Shown here piece after piece: positions 1 to 8,725 of a DNA stretch of 64,000 nucleotides. The DNA lies in the NCBI RefSeq assembly GCF_007954365.1, contig NZ_VOLO01000002.1, positions 62,001 through 126,000 on the forward strand, read 5' to 3'. The position numbers and the translations under genes were made by a program. Every line of letters starts with the position of its first letter. The first letter of the stretch is position 1. Source of the DNA: Frigoribacterium sp. ACAM 257 (GTDB lineage Bacteria > Actinomycetota > Actinomycetes > Actinomycetales > Microbacteriaceae). The notes under the pieces were generated by a model. The model did no database searches. It saw only the letters and a program-made list of their open reading frames with translations, and was not told the origin of the DNA.

Positions 1-49
1 GACGGCGACCGTCGGCGGCCATGTGGCCGTGCGCGTGGTCGTGGCCCAT
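1..49 (-). CDS. Cation diffusion facilitator (CDF) transporter, N-terminal fragment cut by window edge
   Basis: Only the first 16 codons lie in the window. They read MGHDHAHGHMAADGRR, and the His-rich start is typical of CDF zinc/cobalt efflux proteins, where it binds metal in the cytoplasm. A good ribosome binding site (GAGGAG, six bases before the ATG) supports the start. The gene is divergent from the oxidoreductase at 224. Other His-rich leaders, such as metallochaperones, cannot be excluded from so short a piece. Confidence 0.5.
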   Translation of the reverse strand, partial: MGHDHAHGHMAADGRR

Positions 50-223
50 GCGTCGCTCCTCACGTCACCCGGTCGGCCCGCCGGGTGCTGGCCGTCGTCG
101 ACCCTACCGGCGGCGACCGACGCCCGACAGGTGCGCGGGCCAGTCGATGACGAGGATCGTTCCCGACTGGGCGCGGCCGCTCCGGAGGGGAACAGAGGAG
201 GCGCCCCGGTCGTTGGCAGCGTC

Positions 224-1111
224 ATGACCGACACCGTCTCCGCCTCCGTCCGCCGCACCTCCTCGTCGGGGCCGCTCGTCGGCGTGACCGGCGCGACCGG
301 GGCCGTCGGCGGCCGCGTCGCCGCCGCGCTCGCCGAGGCAGGCGTCCGGCAGCGCCTGCTCGTCCGCGACGCCGCCAGGGCGCCGCAGCTCGCGGGCGCC
401 GAGGTGGCGGAGGCGACGTACGGGGACCACGGGGCCTCCGTGGCGGCGCTGCGCGGCGTCGACGTGCTCTTCATGGTGTCGGCTGCGGAGGCACCCGACC
501 GCAGGGCCCAGCACCTCGACTTCGTGGCGGCCGCCGCGGAGGCGGGCGTGGGACACGTCGTCTACACGTCGTTCCAGGGCGCGGCTCCCGACGCCGTCTT
601 CACCCTCGCCCGCGACCACTGGGCCACCGAGGAGGCGCTGCGCGCGTCGGGCATGCAGGTCACCCTGCTCCGTGACTCCTTCTACCTCGACGTGCTGCCC
701 GAGTTCGCGGACGAGCAGGGCGTGCTGCGCGGGCCCGCCGGGTCGGGGCGCGTGGCCGCGGTCGCGCGCGCGGACGTGGCGGACGTGGTGACGGCCGTCC
801 TGACGGACCCGTCGGCGCACGCCGGAGCGACCTACGAGCTGACCGGCTCGGAGGCGGTCTCGCTCGACGACGCGGCCACGCGCCTGGCCGCCGTGCTCGG
901 CCGTCCGTTCTCGTTCGTCGACGAGACCCTCGACGAGGCGTACGCGTCACGGCAGCGCTGGCAGCCCGAGCCGTGGCAGGCCGACGCGTGGGTCAGCACC
1001 TACACGTCGATCGCGTCGGGCGAGGTGTCCGGCGTCACGACCGCCGTGCGCGACCTCACCGGCCACGACCCGCTGACCATCGAGACCCTGTTCGGGCCTC
1101 GCGGCGCCTGA
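224..1111 (+). CDS. NmrA/SDR-type NAD(P)-binding oxidoreductase
   Basis: This 296-residue protein has an atypical short-chain dehydrogenase fold. A Rossmann motif TGATGAVG lies near residue 22, followed by NmrA-like text (LFMVSAAEAPDR, VYTSFQGAAPDAVFTLARDHWATEEALRASG). The family binds NAD(P)H and includes redox sensors and quinone reductases of the QOR2 type; no Tyr-x3-Lys catalytic pair is obvious. The ATG at 224 is preferred because the Rossmann motif follows about 20 residues later, whereas upstream in-frame codons read as low-quality sequence. The AGAGGAGG at 194-201 is too far away to be its ribosome binding site. It converges with the MFS gene that ends at 1127. Substrate unknown. Confidence 0.8.
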   Translation: MTDTVSASVRRTSSSGPLVGVTGATGAVGGRVAAALAEAGVRQRLLVRDAARAPQLAGAEVAEATYGDHGASVAALRGVDVLFMVSAAEAPDRRAQHLDFVAAAAEAGVGHVVYTSFQGAAPDAVFTLARDHWATEEALRASGMQVTLLRDSFYLDVLPEFADEQGVLRGPAGSGRVAAVARADVADVVTAVLTDPSAHAGATYELTGSEAVSLDDAATRLAAVLGRPFSFVDETLDEAYASRQRWQPEPWQADAWVSTYTSIASGEVSGVTTAVRDLTGHDPLTIETLFGPRGA

Positions 1112-1126
1112 CCTTCTGCCGCCGGC

Positions 1127-2404
1127 TCAGCTCACGCGACGCGCGGACAAGACGCCGCTGACGCCGAGCACGAGCACCGACACGAAGATGCCCACCATGG
1201 GCAGCTCCCACCCGCCGGAGGCGTCGTGCAGCCCGCCGATCGCCAGCGGGCCGAGCGAGGCGATGGCGTAGCCGCCGCCCTGCACGAGGGCGGAGAGCCG
1301 GCGAGCGTCGTCGCCGTTCGAGGCCATCCGGACGATCACGATGAAGATGATCGTGATGCCGCCGCCCTGGGCCGCGCCGCCGAAGATCGACCAGACCAGC
1401 CAGTGCTCGGGCGCGAAGAACAGGCCGAGCGGCATCGCCGTCCAGAGCACACCGATCAGCGCGATCACCGCCGAGGGACGCCAGCGGAGAGCGAGCAGGG
1501 GCACGCCGAGAGCTCCGACGACCGCCATGATCTGGAACACCGACGAGCTCGCGCCGGCGGCCTCGCGGGTCAGGCCGATCTCGTCGCCGAGCAGCGTGGG
1601 CATCCACGCGGTGAGCCCGTAGTAGGCGAAGGCCTGGCCGGCGAAGGCGAGCGTGAGGCCCCAGGTGGTCCAGCGCCGCAGCAGCGGCCGTCGCCGCGCC
1701 TCCGCGTCGGCCTCGTGGGCTGCGGTCTCGACCACGTCGATGCCGCCGGTGATGACGTCGGCCGTGGAGGCGCCTCCTGCGTCGACCGCACCGGCTGCGG
1801 TGCGTGACCCCACGCCGAGCGCGACCCGCGGACCGACGGCGACGGCCCACACGGCCACCGCCAGCACGGCGAGCAGCCCCCAGCCGACCAGCGCGGCAGG
1901 CCAGCCGACGACCGAGGCGATCGGGGCGGTCGCCAGCGACGTGATCATCGACCCGACGTTGAGCGCCGACGTGTAGATGCCCGTGACGAAGCCCGCTCGC
2001 TCGGGCGTGTAGTCGCGCCGGATGATGACCGGCAGCACGACGTTGCCGACGGTGATGGCGATGCCGATCACGATCGTGCCGACGTAGAGCCAGGACGAGG
2101 TGCCGAGGGCGCGCAGCACGGTGCCGAGCAGGACCCCGGCGAGGCCGATGCTGACGGCGCGCTCGGCGCCGACCTTGACGATCAGGCTCGACGCGAGCGG
2201 GCTCGCCAGGGCGAAGCAGAGCACCGGGATGCTGGTCAGCAGACCCGCGACGACGGCGGTGAGGCCCAGGTCGCTGCTCATCTGGCCGAGCACGGGCGCC
2301 GTGGCGACGATCGGCCCGCGCAGGTTGAGCGCGATGAGGACGATCGCGAGGGTGAGCAGCCAGGCGGCGGGCGAGCGGACCGCGGCCGAGCCGGCCTGCC
2401 TCAC
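1127..2404 (-). CDS. MFS transporter, CynX/NimT-like
   Basis: This 425-residue integral membrane protein has about twelve hydrophobic segments. Its N-terminus (ALNLRGPIVATAPVLGQM) and the NVVLPVIIRRDY segment are typical of the CynX/NimT group of major facilitator transporters (cyanate, 2-nitroimidazole and other small solutes). A hydrophilic loop of about 60 residues sits between the two six-helix halves. The GTG start at 2404 overlaps the stop of the HAD gene by four bases (GTGA), so the two are probably co-transcribed and translationally coupled. Apparent in-frame coding further upstream is a shadow of the HAD gene. Substrate unknown. Confidence 0.85.
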   Translation of the reverse strand: MRQAGSAAVRSPAAWLLTLAIVLIALNLRGPIVATAPVLGQMSSDLGLTAVVAGLLTSIPVLCFALASPLASSLIVKVGAERAVSIGLAGVLLGTVLRALGTSSWLYVGTIVIGIAITVGNVVLPVIIRRDYTPERAGFVTGIYTSALNVGSMITSLATAPIASVVGWPAALVGWGLLAVLAVAVWAVAVGPRVALGVGSRTAAGAVDAGGASTADVITGGIDVVETAAHEADAEARRRPLLRRWTTWGLTLAFAGQAFAYYGLTAWMPTLLGDEIGLTREAAGASSSVFQIMAVVGALGVPLLALRWRPSAVIALIGVLWTAMPLGLFFAPEHWLVWSIFGGAAQGGGITIIFIVIVRMASNGDDARRLSALVQGGGYAIASLGPLAIGGLHDASGGWELPMVGIFVSVLVLGVSGVLSARRVS

Positions 2405-3090
2405 GCCGCGCCGCGCAGGGGCGCCGTGACGAGATCGACGCCGAGCAGGTCGGCCACCTCGCGCACGGTCGACGCGACGGCGACGGCGCCGACGTGCTCG
2501 GCGGGCTCGCCGTAGCCCCAGGTAACGAGGATGGTCGGCACGTCGTGCTCGGCCGCGCCCTCGACGTCGTGGTGGCGGTCGCCGATGAGCACCGGGCGCG
2601 ACACGTCGGCGCCGCGCTCGCGCAGGCGGCGGAGGGCCTCGGCGACGACGTCGGCCTTCGTGTTGCGCACCTCGTCGTCGGACGCCCCGGTGATCAGGTC
2701 GAGGTACTGCACGAGGTCGTGTGCCTCGAGGATCTTGGTGGCCGGCGTCTCGGGCTTCGAGGTCGCGGTCGACGTGGGCAGCCCGGCTGCCTGCACGCTG
2801 GCCAGCAGGTCGCGGACCCCGGGGAAGATCTCGCCCTCGAGCGCGCCGTTCGCGAGGTAGTGGGCGCGGTAGGTGCGCATGGCCTCGGCCAGGCGATCGC
2901 CGGTGAGGCCGAGGCGCACCTCGAAGCTCTGCGGCAGGGGCGGGCCGACCCACGCCATCAGCTCGGACTGCTCCGGCACGGGCAGGCCGAGCGAGGCGAT
3001 GGTGTGGGCGAGGCTGGCCGTGATCGCCGGCGCCGAGTCGGCGATCGTGCCGTCGAGGTCGAACAGGACGGCCGTGTAGGAGGGAGTCAT
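2401..3090 (-). CDS. HAD-superfamily hydrolase (phosphoglycolate phosphatase-like)
   Basis: This 229-residue cytoplasmic phosphatase has the HAD motifs in order: FDLDGTIADSA near residues 10-20 (nucleophile Asp11, acid/base Asp13), TSTATSKPE near residue 106, and IGDRHHDVEGA near residue 173, which binds Mg2+. The helical cap between motifs I and II fits the Gph/PpaX subgroup. A -10-like TAAGCT (3098-3103 on the complement) ends seven bases before the ATG and there is no Shine-Dalgarno, so the mRNA is probably leaderless. The MFS gene follows with a GTGA overlap. The substrate cannot be told from sequence. Confidence 0.88.
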   Translation of the reverse strand: MTPSYTAVLFDLDGTIADSAPAITASLAHTIASLGLPVPEQSELMAWVGPPLPQSFEVRLGLTGDRLAEAMRTYRAHYLANGALEGEIFPGVRDLLASVQAAGLPTSTATSKPETPATKILEAHDLVQYLDLITGASDDEVRNTKADVVAEALRRLRERGADVSRPVLIGDRHHDVEGAAEHDVPTILVTWGYGEPAEHVGAVAVASTVREVADLLGVDLVTAPLRGAA

Positions 3091-3108
3091 CGGCCCCAGC
3101 TTACGAGC

Positions 3109-3142
3109 GGCCGCCGACGTCGTCGCGCTCGGTCCGGCGGCC
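3109..3142 (-). terminator. Possible nucS terminator hairpin
   Basis: The inverted repeat GGCCGCCG / CGGCGGCC (3109-3116 and 3135-3142) lies just downstream of nucS. It has no U-tract and sits close to the HAD gene's putative -10, so it could equally be an attenuating or regulatory structure. Confidence 0.35.
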
Positions 3143-3149
3143 GGCGCCG

Positions 3150-3845
3150 CTAGAACAGCCGCGAGTGCGAGTCGTCGAGCCCGCGCATCGCGTCGTAGTC
3201 GAGCAGCAGCGTACGGATGCCGCGGTCGTGCGCGAGGGTGCGGGCCTGCGGCTTGATCTCCTGCGCGGCGAAGACGCCGGTGACGGGGGCCAGGTGCGGG
3301 TCGCGGTTCATCAGCTCGAGGTAGCGGGTGAGCTGCTCGACCCCGTCGATGTCGCCCCGTCGCTTCAGCTCGACGGCGACGGCGGCGCCCGAGGCGTCCC
3401 TGGCGAGGATGTCGACCGGGCCGATCGCCGTCATGTACTCGCGGCGGACGAGCACGTGCCCCTCGCCCAGCAGGTCGATCTGCTCGGCCAGCAGCTTCTG
3501 CAGGTCGGCCTCGACGCCGTCCTTGGTGAGCCCGGGGTCGACGCCCATCTCGTGCGACGAGTCGTGCAGCACCTCGTGGATCGACACGACGAGGATGTCG
3601 GCCGTCTTCGCCTGCGTGACCTTCCAGAGCTCGACGACCCCCGCCTCCTGCTGGTCGGCGTCGGGCTCGAGCACGCTCAGCGTGCACGGCGGGCTCATCC
3701 AGTTCAGCGGCTTGTAGCTGCCGCCGTCGGAGTGCACGAGCAGGCTGCCGTCGCTCTTGACCATGAGCAGGCGGGTGGCGAGGGGGAGGTGGGCGCTGAG
3801 CCGGCCGGCGTAGTCGACCGAGCAGCGGGCAATGACGAGACGCAC
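3150..3845 (-). CDS. nucS: Mismatch-specific endonuclease NucS/EndoMS
   Basis: This 231-residue nuclease performs non-canonical mismatch repair in Actinobacteria lacking MutS/MutL, cutting both strands at G-T, G-G and T-T mismatches. The N-terminal DNA-binding part ([20 protein letters not shown]) is followed by a PD-(D/E)xK nuclease with Asp145, Glu159 and Lys161; the spacing matches archaeal EndoMS. The C-terminus ([10 protein letters not shown]) ends in the RLF typical of the beta-clamp binding tail. The GTG start lies six bases after a TAGGAT hexamer (3852-3857, complement), suggesting a leaderless transcript. Full length for the family. Confidence 0.95.
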   Translation of the reverse strand: MRLVIARCSVDYAGRLSAHLPLATRLLMVKSDGSLLVHSDGGSYKPLNWMSPPCTLSVLEPDADQQEAGVVELWKVTQAKTADILVVSIHEVLHDSSHEMGVDPGLTKDGVEADLQKLLAEQIDLLGEGHVLVRREYMTAIGPVDILARDASGAAVAVELKRRGDIDGVEQLTRYLELMNRDPHLAPVTGVFAAQEIKPQARTLAHDRGIRTLLLDYDAMRGLDDSHSRLF

Positions 3846-3902
3846 CCGACGATCCTAGGCCGGGGGAGACGCGGGCCGGTCCGCCAGGTCTCGTCGGATA
3901 TC

Positions 3903-3931
3903 TTGACAAGATTGAATATCTGAAATACTTT
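3903..3931 (+). promoter_or_regulatory. Sigma-70 promoter of the GntR gene at 3975
   Basis: TTGACA (3903-3908), a 17-base spacer and TACTTT (3926-3931) form a near-consensus promoter inside an AT-rich island (3897-3935) in very GC-rich DNA. Transcription would start near 3938, giving a leader of about 37 bases with a GAGGGGACGAG ribosome binding region before the ATG. TGATGTCCGG (3934-3943), just downstream of the -10, resembles the motif near other GntR genes in this window and may be an autoregulatory site. Confidence 0.65.
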
Positions 3932-3974
3932 CGTGATGTCCGGATGTGCCGGGTGACCACGAGGGGACGAGACC

Positions 3975-4724
3975 ATGACCGACACGACACAGGCCCGGAC
4001 GACCAGTACCGGCACTCCCGCCGCGAGCTCGTCGTCTTCCTCTTCTTCCTCTCCTTCCTCTCCCGCCTGTCGGCGATGCTCCTCGGCTCCGCGCCGGGCC
4101 GCGCGCCCCGAGGCGGACGAGGTCGTCGAGCTGCTGCTCGTGGACGTGGCCGTCGGCCGGTGGATGCCGGGCGACGAGATCGACGTGTCCGTCGCCGCCG
4201 CGGAGCACGAGGTCTCCGAGTCGGTCGTCCGTCTCGCCCTGCACGACCTCCGTCGGGCGGGCCTCGTCAGCACGAACCCGTTCACGGGCGGGTCGGTGGT
4301 CGTCTGGCACCGACGTCACAACGAGGTGCTGATGCGCCGTCTCGTCGGCGTGACCGCCGTGGTCGCGGGGCGGCGTCCGAGCCTCGAGGACCTGCCCGAG
4401 CCGGCCCCCGCCTCCCCGGCGGTCGCGCACCGAGGCCTGGTGCTGCCTCCCGACCTCGCACAGCTGCTCGACCTCGTCCGGCTCGTCACGCTGACCCTGC
4501 CCCCGGCGAGCCGGCGTCAGGTGCTCGCCGAGATCGTCACGCCGTTGTCCGCCCTGGGCAGCACGACGGCCATGCGGGTCCACGGCGTCGTCCCTGCCAT
4601 CTCGGCCGACGTGCGCGGCGTCATCGTCGACTTGATCGAGGTCGCGGCGCACTACGGCGAGTGGGACGAGGTGCCCGTGCTCATGGCCGACTACGCCGTG
4701 GCGCTCGGAGCCGACGAGCGCTGA
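3975..4724 (+). CDS. GntR-family transcriptional regulator (divergent member)
   Basis: This 249-residue protein begins with a low-complexity Ser-rich stretch (residues about 18-30) and a Cys/Arg/Pro segment. A winged helix-turn-helix follows near residues 55-110 (VGRWMPGDEIDVSVAAAEHE, then VRLALHDLRRAGLV, a typical GntR recognition region). The C-terminal half is helical and resembles an FCD-type effector domain, but metal-binding His residues are not clear. It is preceded by the best promoter in the window. Target genes are not evident: the next gene is a LacI regulator after an intergenic repeat. Confidence 0.7.
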   Translation: MTDTTQARTTSTGTPAASSSSSSSSSPSSPACRRCSSAPRRAARPEADEVVELLLVDVAVGRWMPGDEIDVSVAAAEHEVSESVVRLALHDLRRAGLVSTNPFTGGSVVVWHRRHNEVLMRRLVGVTAVVAGRRPSLEDLPEPAPASPAVAHRGLVLPPDLAQLLDLVRLVTLTLPPASRRQVLAEIVTPLSALGSTTAMRVHGVVPAISADVRGVIVDLIEVAAHYGEWDEVPVLMADYAVALGADER

Positions 4725-4730
4725 CGTTCT

Positions 4731-4830
4731 CTTCTCCTCATTCAGGAAGACGAGTCCTGAGCTGCGCGAGGAGAGGTGGGCGAGTCCTGAGCCGTGCACG
4801 GATCAGGAACGCGAGACAGTCAGTTCCTGA
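4731..4830 (+). repeat. 100-bp structured intergenic repeat, copy A
   Basis: This segment aligns without gaps to the complement of 47834-47933, with 73 of 100 bases identical. It contains TCAGGAA (4742-4748), TCCTGA (4755-4760), TCCTGA (4785-4790), TCAGGAA (4803-4809) and TTCCTGA (4824-4830). The first pair forms a hairpin with a seven-base loop. The second (4785-4808) forms a longer palindrome with CCGTGCACGG at its centre. The two copies differ at all four positions in the first loop but keep the stem and the CGCGAGGAGAGG linker, as expected for a selected structure. Confidence 0.75.
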
Positions 4831-4902
4831 GTCGCTGAGACGCAGGAGGCGATCGTCGCGGCCCAGCCGCGGTCTCGATGCCGTCGGCTAGGCTGCGGCA
4901 CC

Positions 4903-5970
4903 ATGAGCCGGGCAGAGGGCGACGTCGCCGTGAGGCCGACCCTCGCCGCGGTCGCGCGGGCGGCAGGGGTCAGCGCGAGCACCGCCTCCTTGGCCTTCAG
5001 CGGTGCCGGCCCCGTCTCGGACGAGACGCGCAGCCGGGTGCTGTCCGTCGCCGCCGACCTCGGCTACGGAGGGCCCGACCCCCGCGCGCGCTCGCTGCGC
5101 CGCGGCCGCTCGGGCATCGTCGGCGCCGTGCTCGAGGACACCCTGAGCAACGCATTCCGCGATCCGATCAACGTCGCCATGCTCGACGGCATCGCCGACG
5201 TCACGGGCCCCGCCGACAACAGCCTGCTGCTGCTCACCGAGAGCGAGGGCGAGCACACCCGCCTGCTCGACGCGCCGGTCGACGCGCTCGTGCTCTTCGG
5301 CTGCAGCACGCGCCTCGACGCGTCGGTGTCGACGGTGCGTCGTCGCGGCATCCCTCTGGTGTCGATCGAGGCGCCGCCGATGGAGGGAGTGCTCGACATC
5401 GGCGAGGACAACGTGGGCGCGTCCCGGCTGCTGGCGCAGCACCTCCACGACCTGGGCCACCGTCGCGTCGCCGTCGTCGCGCTCGAGCTCGGCCCCGGCC
5501 GCGAGACCGGCGAGATCACCGACGCGAGGGTCGCGGCGGGCACGACCTGGCCGGCGCTCGAGCGGCTGCGCGGCACGCGCCTGGTCTACCCCGACGTCGG
5601 CGGGCTGGTCACGCGCGGCAGCTGGACGTCCGAAGGGCACCGGGCCGGCAGGCAGCTGCTCGACGTGCCCGCGGCCGAGCGCCCGACGGCGATCATCGCC
5701 CAGAGCGACCTGCTGGCCTCGGGCGTCATCGCCGCCGCGGCCGATCTCGGGCTCTCGGTGCCCGGCGACCTCAGCGTCGTGGGCTACGACGGGGTCCGGC
5801 TCGACGACCCCCGGGCCGCCGACCTCACCACGGTGGTGCAGCCCGCCGTCGAGAAGGGCCGTGCGGCCGGTCGCGCGGTGCTCGCCCTGCTGGCCGGCGA
5901 GGCCGCGACGGGCACGACGTTCACGAGCGTGTTCCGACCTGGCTCGACGACGGCGCCGCCGCACGCCTGA
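4903..5970 (+). CDS. LacI-family transcriptional regulator
   Basis: This 355-residue protein has an N-terminal LacI helix-turn-helix (PTLAAVARAAGVSASTASLA, residues about 12-31) and hinge, then a periplasmic-binding-like effector domain with characteristic text (SDLLASGVIAAAADLGLSVP, then DLSVVGYDG and TVVQP). The family binds palindromic operators and usually responds to sugars. TAGGCT (4889-4894) ends eight bases before the ATG with no Shine-Dalgarno, so it is probably leaderless. No sugar transporter or glycosidase is adjacent, so its regulon is elsewhere or unknown. Confidence 0.9.
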   Translation: MSRAEGDVAVRPTLAAVARAAGVSASTASLAFSGAGPVSDETRSRVLSVAADLGYGGPDPRARSLRRGRSGIVGAVLEDTLSNAFRDPINVAMLDGIADVTGPADNSLLLLTESEGEHTRLLDAPVDALVLFGCSTRLDASVSTVRRRGIPLVSIEAPPMEGVLDIGEDNVGASRLLAQHLHDLGHRRVAVVALELGPGRETGEITDARVAAGTTWPALERLRGTRLVYPDVGGLVTRGSWTSEGHRAGRQLLDVPAAERPTAIIAQSDLLASGVIAAAADLGLSVPGDLSVVGYDGVRLDDPRAADLTTVVQPAVEKGRAAGRAVLALLAGEAATGTTFTSVFRPGSTTAPPHA

Positions 5971-6003
5971 CCGCGTCTGACCGCGCCTGCTCGGCCCGAC
6001 GGC

Positions 6004-7329
6004 TCAGCCTGCGCCGACGACCATCCACCTGTCGGTGCGGGCGCGCAGGCCGAGCGTGACCGCGCGGGCGCCGATGTAGCCGAGGCCGAAGGTGAGCCAC
6101 AGAGCGACCGCGCCGGCCGTGCCGGGGCCGACCCGCGCCTCCACCGGGAGCAGCAGCGCGAGGTAGACCAGCACGCTGACGACGCTCGCGATCGCGAGGT
6201 ATCGGGCGTCGCCGGCGCCCAGCAGCACCCCGTCGAGCACGAAGACGAAGCCGGCCAGCGGGATGCCGACGGCCATCGCGACGACCACCGAGGGCAGCAG
6301 CGCGCGCACCCCCTCGTCACTGCTGAAGACGGGCGCGAGCACCGGGGCGAGCACGGCGAGCAGGGCGCCGAGCAGCACCCCTCCGCCGACGCCGAACAGC
6401 AAGAGGCGCCGGGTGATCGCCCGCACGCGCTCGCGGTCGCCCTGGCCGAGCGCGTGCCCGACCATCGCCTGCCCCGCGATCGCGAGGGCGTCCAGGGCGA
6501 ACGCGAGCGTGCTGAAGAGCGTCAGCGCGATCTGGACAACGGCCAGGCCGGCGACCCCCGAGGAGGCGGCGGCCACGACGGTCGCGACGAGCGCGGCCCG
6601 CAGACCCGCGTTCCGCACCAGCAGCCAGGCGCCCGAGCGCGCGGTCCGGCCCACCCCGGCGAGACCGGGACGCAGGTCGGCGCCGACCTCGCGCGCGGCC
6701 CGGACGGCGATGACGACGTAGACGGCGGCCATGCCCCACTGCGCGACGACGGTCCCCGCGGCGGAGCCCGCGATGCCCCAGCCGAAGCCGTAGAGGAACA
6801 GCGCGTTGAGGGCGGCGTTGGCGGCGAACCCCACGCCGGCGACGACGAGCGGCGTGCGGGTGTCCTGCAGGCCGCGGAGCAGCCCCGTCGCGGCGATGAC
6901 GACGAGCATGCCCGGCAGGCCGATCAGCGAGACGGAGAGGTACGTCGTCGCAGCCTGGGCGACGTCGCCGTCGACCCCGAAGAGGCCGACGAGCGGTTCG
7001 GCGACGAACGCCCCCGCCACGGCGATCACGACTCCGACGAACAGGGCGAACCACACGCCGTCGACGCCGGCGCGGACGGCCCCGCGGCGGTCGCCGGCAC
7101 CCAGGCGTCGCGCGACGGTCGGCGTCGTGGCGTACGCGAGGAAGATCAGCAGGCCGAGCGCCGTCTGCAGGACGACGCTCGCGACCCCCAGCCCGGCGAG
7201 CGGGACGGAGCCGAGGTGCCCGACGAGGGCCGTGTCGGTGAGCAGGAAGAGCGGCTCGGCCACGAGCGCTCCCAGCGCGGGCACGGCCAGGCGCAGGATC
7301 TCTCGGTCGAGCGGCGACCGGAGGCGCAC
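6004..7329 (-). CDS. MATE-family efflux transporter (DinF-like)
   Basis: This 441-residue membrane protein has about twelve helices in two homologous halves. The MATE start (LDREILRLAVPALGALVAEP) and the GLLRGLQDTRTPL loop are typical of the DinF branch, which exports cationic or oxidised compounds using H+ or Na+ gradients. The GTG start lies two bases after the uracil permease stop, so both are on one transcript. An export pump behind a uracil permease may be coincidental. It converges with the LacI gene. Confidence 0.9.
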   Translation of the reverse strand: MRLRSPLDREILRLAVPALGALVAEPLFLLTDTALVGHLGSVPLAGLGVASVVLQTALGLLIFLAYATTPTVARRLGAGDRRGAVRAGVDGVWFALFVGVVIAVAGAFVAEPLVGLFGVDGDVAQAATTYLSVSLIGLPGMLVVIAATGLLRGLQDTRTPLVVAGVGFAANAALNALFLYGFGWGIAGSAAGTVVAQWGMAAVYVVIAVRAAREVGADLRPGLAGVGRTARSGAWLLVRNAGLRAALVATVVAAASSGVAGLAVVQIALTLFSTLAFALDALAIAGQAMVGHALGQGDRERVRAITRRLLLFGVGGGVLLGALLAVLAPVLAPVFSSDEGVRALLPSVVVAMAVGIPLAGFVFVLDGVLLGAGDARYLAIASVVSVLVYLALLLPVEARVGPGTAGAVALWLTFGLGYIGARAVTLGLRARTDRWMVVGAG

Positions 7330-7331
7330 GT

Positions 7332-8597
7332 CTAGTCGGTGCCGCGGAGCCGGCCCACCACGGTCATCACGTGGTAGACGACGATCGCGGCGACCGTGCC
7401 GAGGATGATGCCCCCGAAGCTCGCGCCGCCGAGCGCGAGGGTGAAGTCCGCGATGCCCATGATCAGGGCGACGCCGGCCGTGAGCTGGTTCTTCGGGCGG
7501 CTGAAGTCGACCTTGTTCTCGACCCAGATGCGGATGCCGATCACGCCGATCAGGCCGTACAGCGCGGTGGTCACGCCGCCCAGCACCCCCGGCGGGATGG
7601 TGAAGATGACGGCACCGATCTTGGGCGACAGGCCGAGCAGGATCGCGACGATGCCGGCGACCCAGTAGGCGGCGGTCGAGAACACGCGGGTGGCGCTCAT
7701 CACGCCGATGTTCTCGCCGTAGGTCGTCGTGGCCGAGCCGCCCCCGAGCCCGGCGAGCACCGTGCTGAGGCCGTCGGCGAAGAGCGCGCGACCGGTGAGC
7801 GGGTCGAGGTCGCGCTTGGTCAGCTGGCCGACGCCCTTCACGTGGCCGACGTTCTCGGCGATGAGCGCGAGCACCACGGGCAGGAACCCGAGGTAGATCG
7901 GCAGCTGCGCGAGGTCGATCGCCGGGGCGGTGAAGGTCGGCAGGCCGACCCAGGCGGCGTCGCCCACGGCACTGAAGTCGACCTCGTCGAGCAGCACCGC
8001 GGCGACATAGCCGACGACGACGCCGACGAAGATCGACAGGCGACCGAGCAGGCCCTTGAACAGCACGGCGCTGAGCACGACGGCGGCGAGCGTGATGACG
8101 GCGGTGAGCGGCGCCTGCGCGAAGTTGTCACGGGCGGCGGGCGCCAGGTTGAAGCCGATCAGGGCGACGATGGCGCCGCTGACGACCGGGGGGAGCAGGG
8201 CGTTGATCCAGCGGGTGCCGGCGAGGTGGACGACGACGCCGACGATCGCCAGCAGGGCACCGACGATGACGATGCCGCTGAGCGCGAGCGGGATGCCGCC
8301 CACGTCGGTCGCCGCCCCGATCGGCGCGAGGAACGCGAACGACGAGCCGAGGTAGCTCGGCAGCTTGTTCTTCGTGATGATCAGGAACAGCAGCGTGCCG
8401 ATGCCCGAGAACAGCAGGGTCGTGCTGGGCGGGAAGCCCGTGATGATCGGCACGAGGAACGTCGCGCCGAACATGGCGACGACGTGCTGGCCACCCAGGC
8501 CGATGGTGCGCGGCCAGGTGAGCCGCTCCTCCGGGGCGACGATCTCGGTGGAGTCGACCGTCTTGCCGTCGCCGTGCAGTGCCCAGGGGAGTGCCAT
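7332..8597 (-). CDS. uraA: Uracil permease, NCS2 family
   Basis: This 421-residue nucleobase:H+ symporter has the NCS2 signatures: GLGGQHVVAMFGATFLVP near the start, AENVGHVKG in the middle (the substrate-binding Glu region) and TTYGENIGVMSATRVFS. The TYGEN motif and overall pattern favour uracil over xanthine. TACAGT (8605-8610, complement) ends seven bases before the ATG, suggesting a leaderless transcript. A tandem 11-bp repeat overlaps the expected -35. The MATE gene is downstream in the same operon. Confidence 0.92.
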   Translation of the reverse strand: MALPWALHGDGKTVDSTEIVAPEERLTWPRTIGLGGQHVVAMFGATFLVPIITGFPPSTTLLFSGIGTLLFLIITKNKLPSYLGSSFAFLAPIGAATDVGGIPLALSGIVIVGALLAIVGVVVHLAGTRWINALLPPVVSGAIVALIGFNLAPAARDNFAQAPLTAVITLAAVVLSAVLFKGLLGRLSIFVGVVVGYVAAVLLDEVDFSAVGDAAWVGLPTFTAPAIDLAQLPIYLGFLPVVLALIAENVGHVKGVGQLTKRDLDPLTGRALFADGLSTVLAGLGGGSATTTYGENIGVMSATRVFSTAAYWVAGIVAILLGLSPKIGAVIFTIPPGVLGGVTTALYGLIGVIGIRIWVENKVDFSRPKNQLTAGVALIMGIADFTLALGGASFGGIILGTVAAIVVYHVMTVVGRLRGTD

Positions 8598-8620
8598 GGG
8601 CAGAACTGTAGCGGCGCGCT

Positions 8621-8642
8621 GTTTCCTGCTCGTTTCCTGCTC
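8621..8642 (-). promoter_or_regulatory. Tandem 11-bp direct repeat in uraA promoter
   Basis: Two adjacent perfect copies of GTTTCCTGCTC (8621-8631, 8632-8642) lie 11-32 bases upstream of the uraA -10 hexamer, where a -35 element would be. They could be a tandem activator or repressor site. The divergent M13 peptidase promoter is about 70 bp away. Confidence 0.4.
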
Positions 8643-8725
8643 CGCCCCTGTGGATGAGCAGGGCGCTCTGCACAGGCTCCGCCGTGTCGAGCGCGGCGTC
8701 GGGGGGCCCGCCTAGGCTGGCGAGC

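Noticed and set aside
2405-2953. In-frame extension of the MFS protein upstream of 2404
   Set aside because: It runs antiparallel in register through the HAD gene and is Arg/Pro-rich; the GTG overlapping the HAD stop is the natural start.
7371-8657. Long plus-strand open frame across uraA
   Set aside because: Its Asp/Glu/Arg-rich low-complexity product is the mirror of the uracil permease codons; similar shadows across hemA, hemL, flotillin, PutA-like and ftsH genes were discarded for the same reason.
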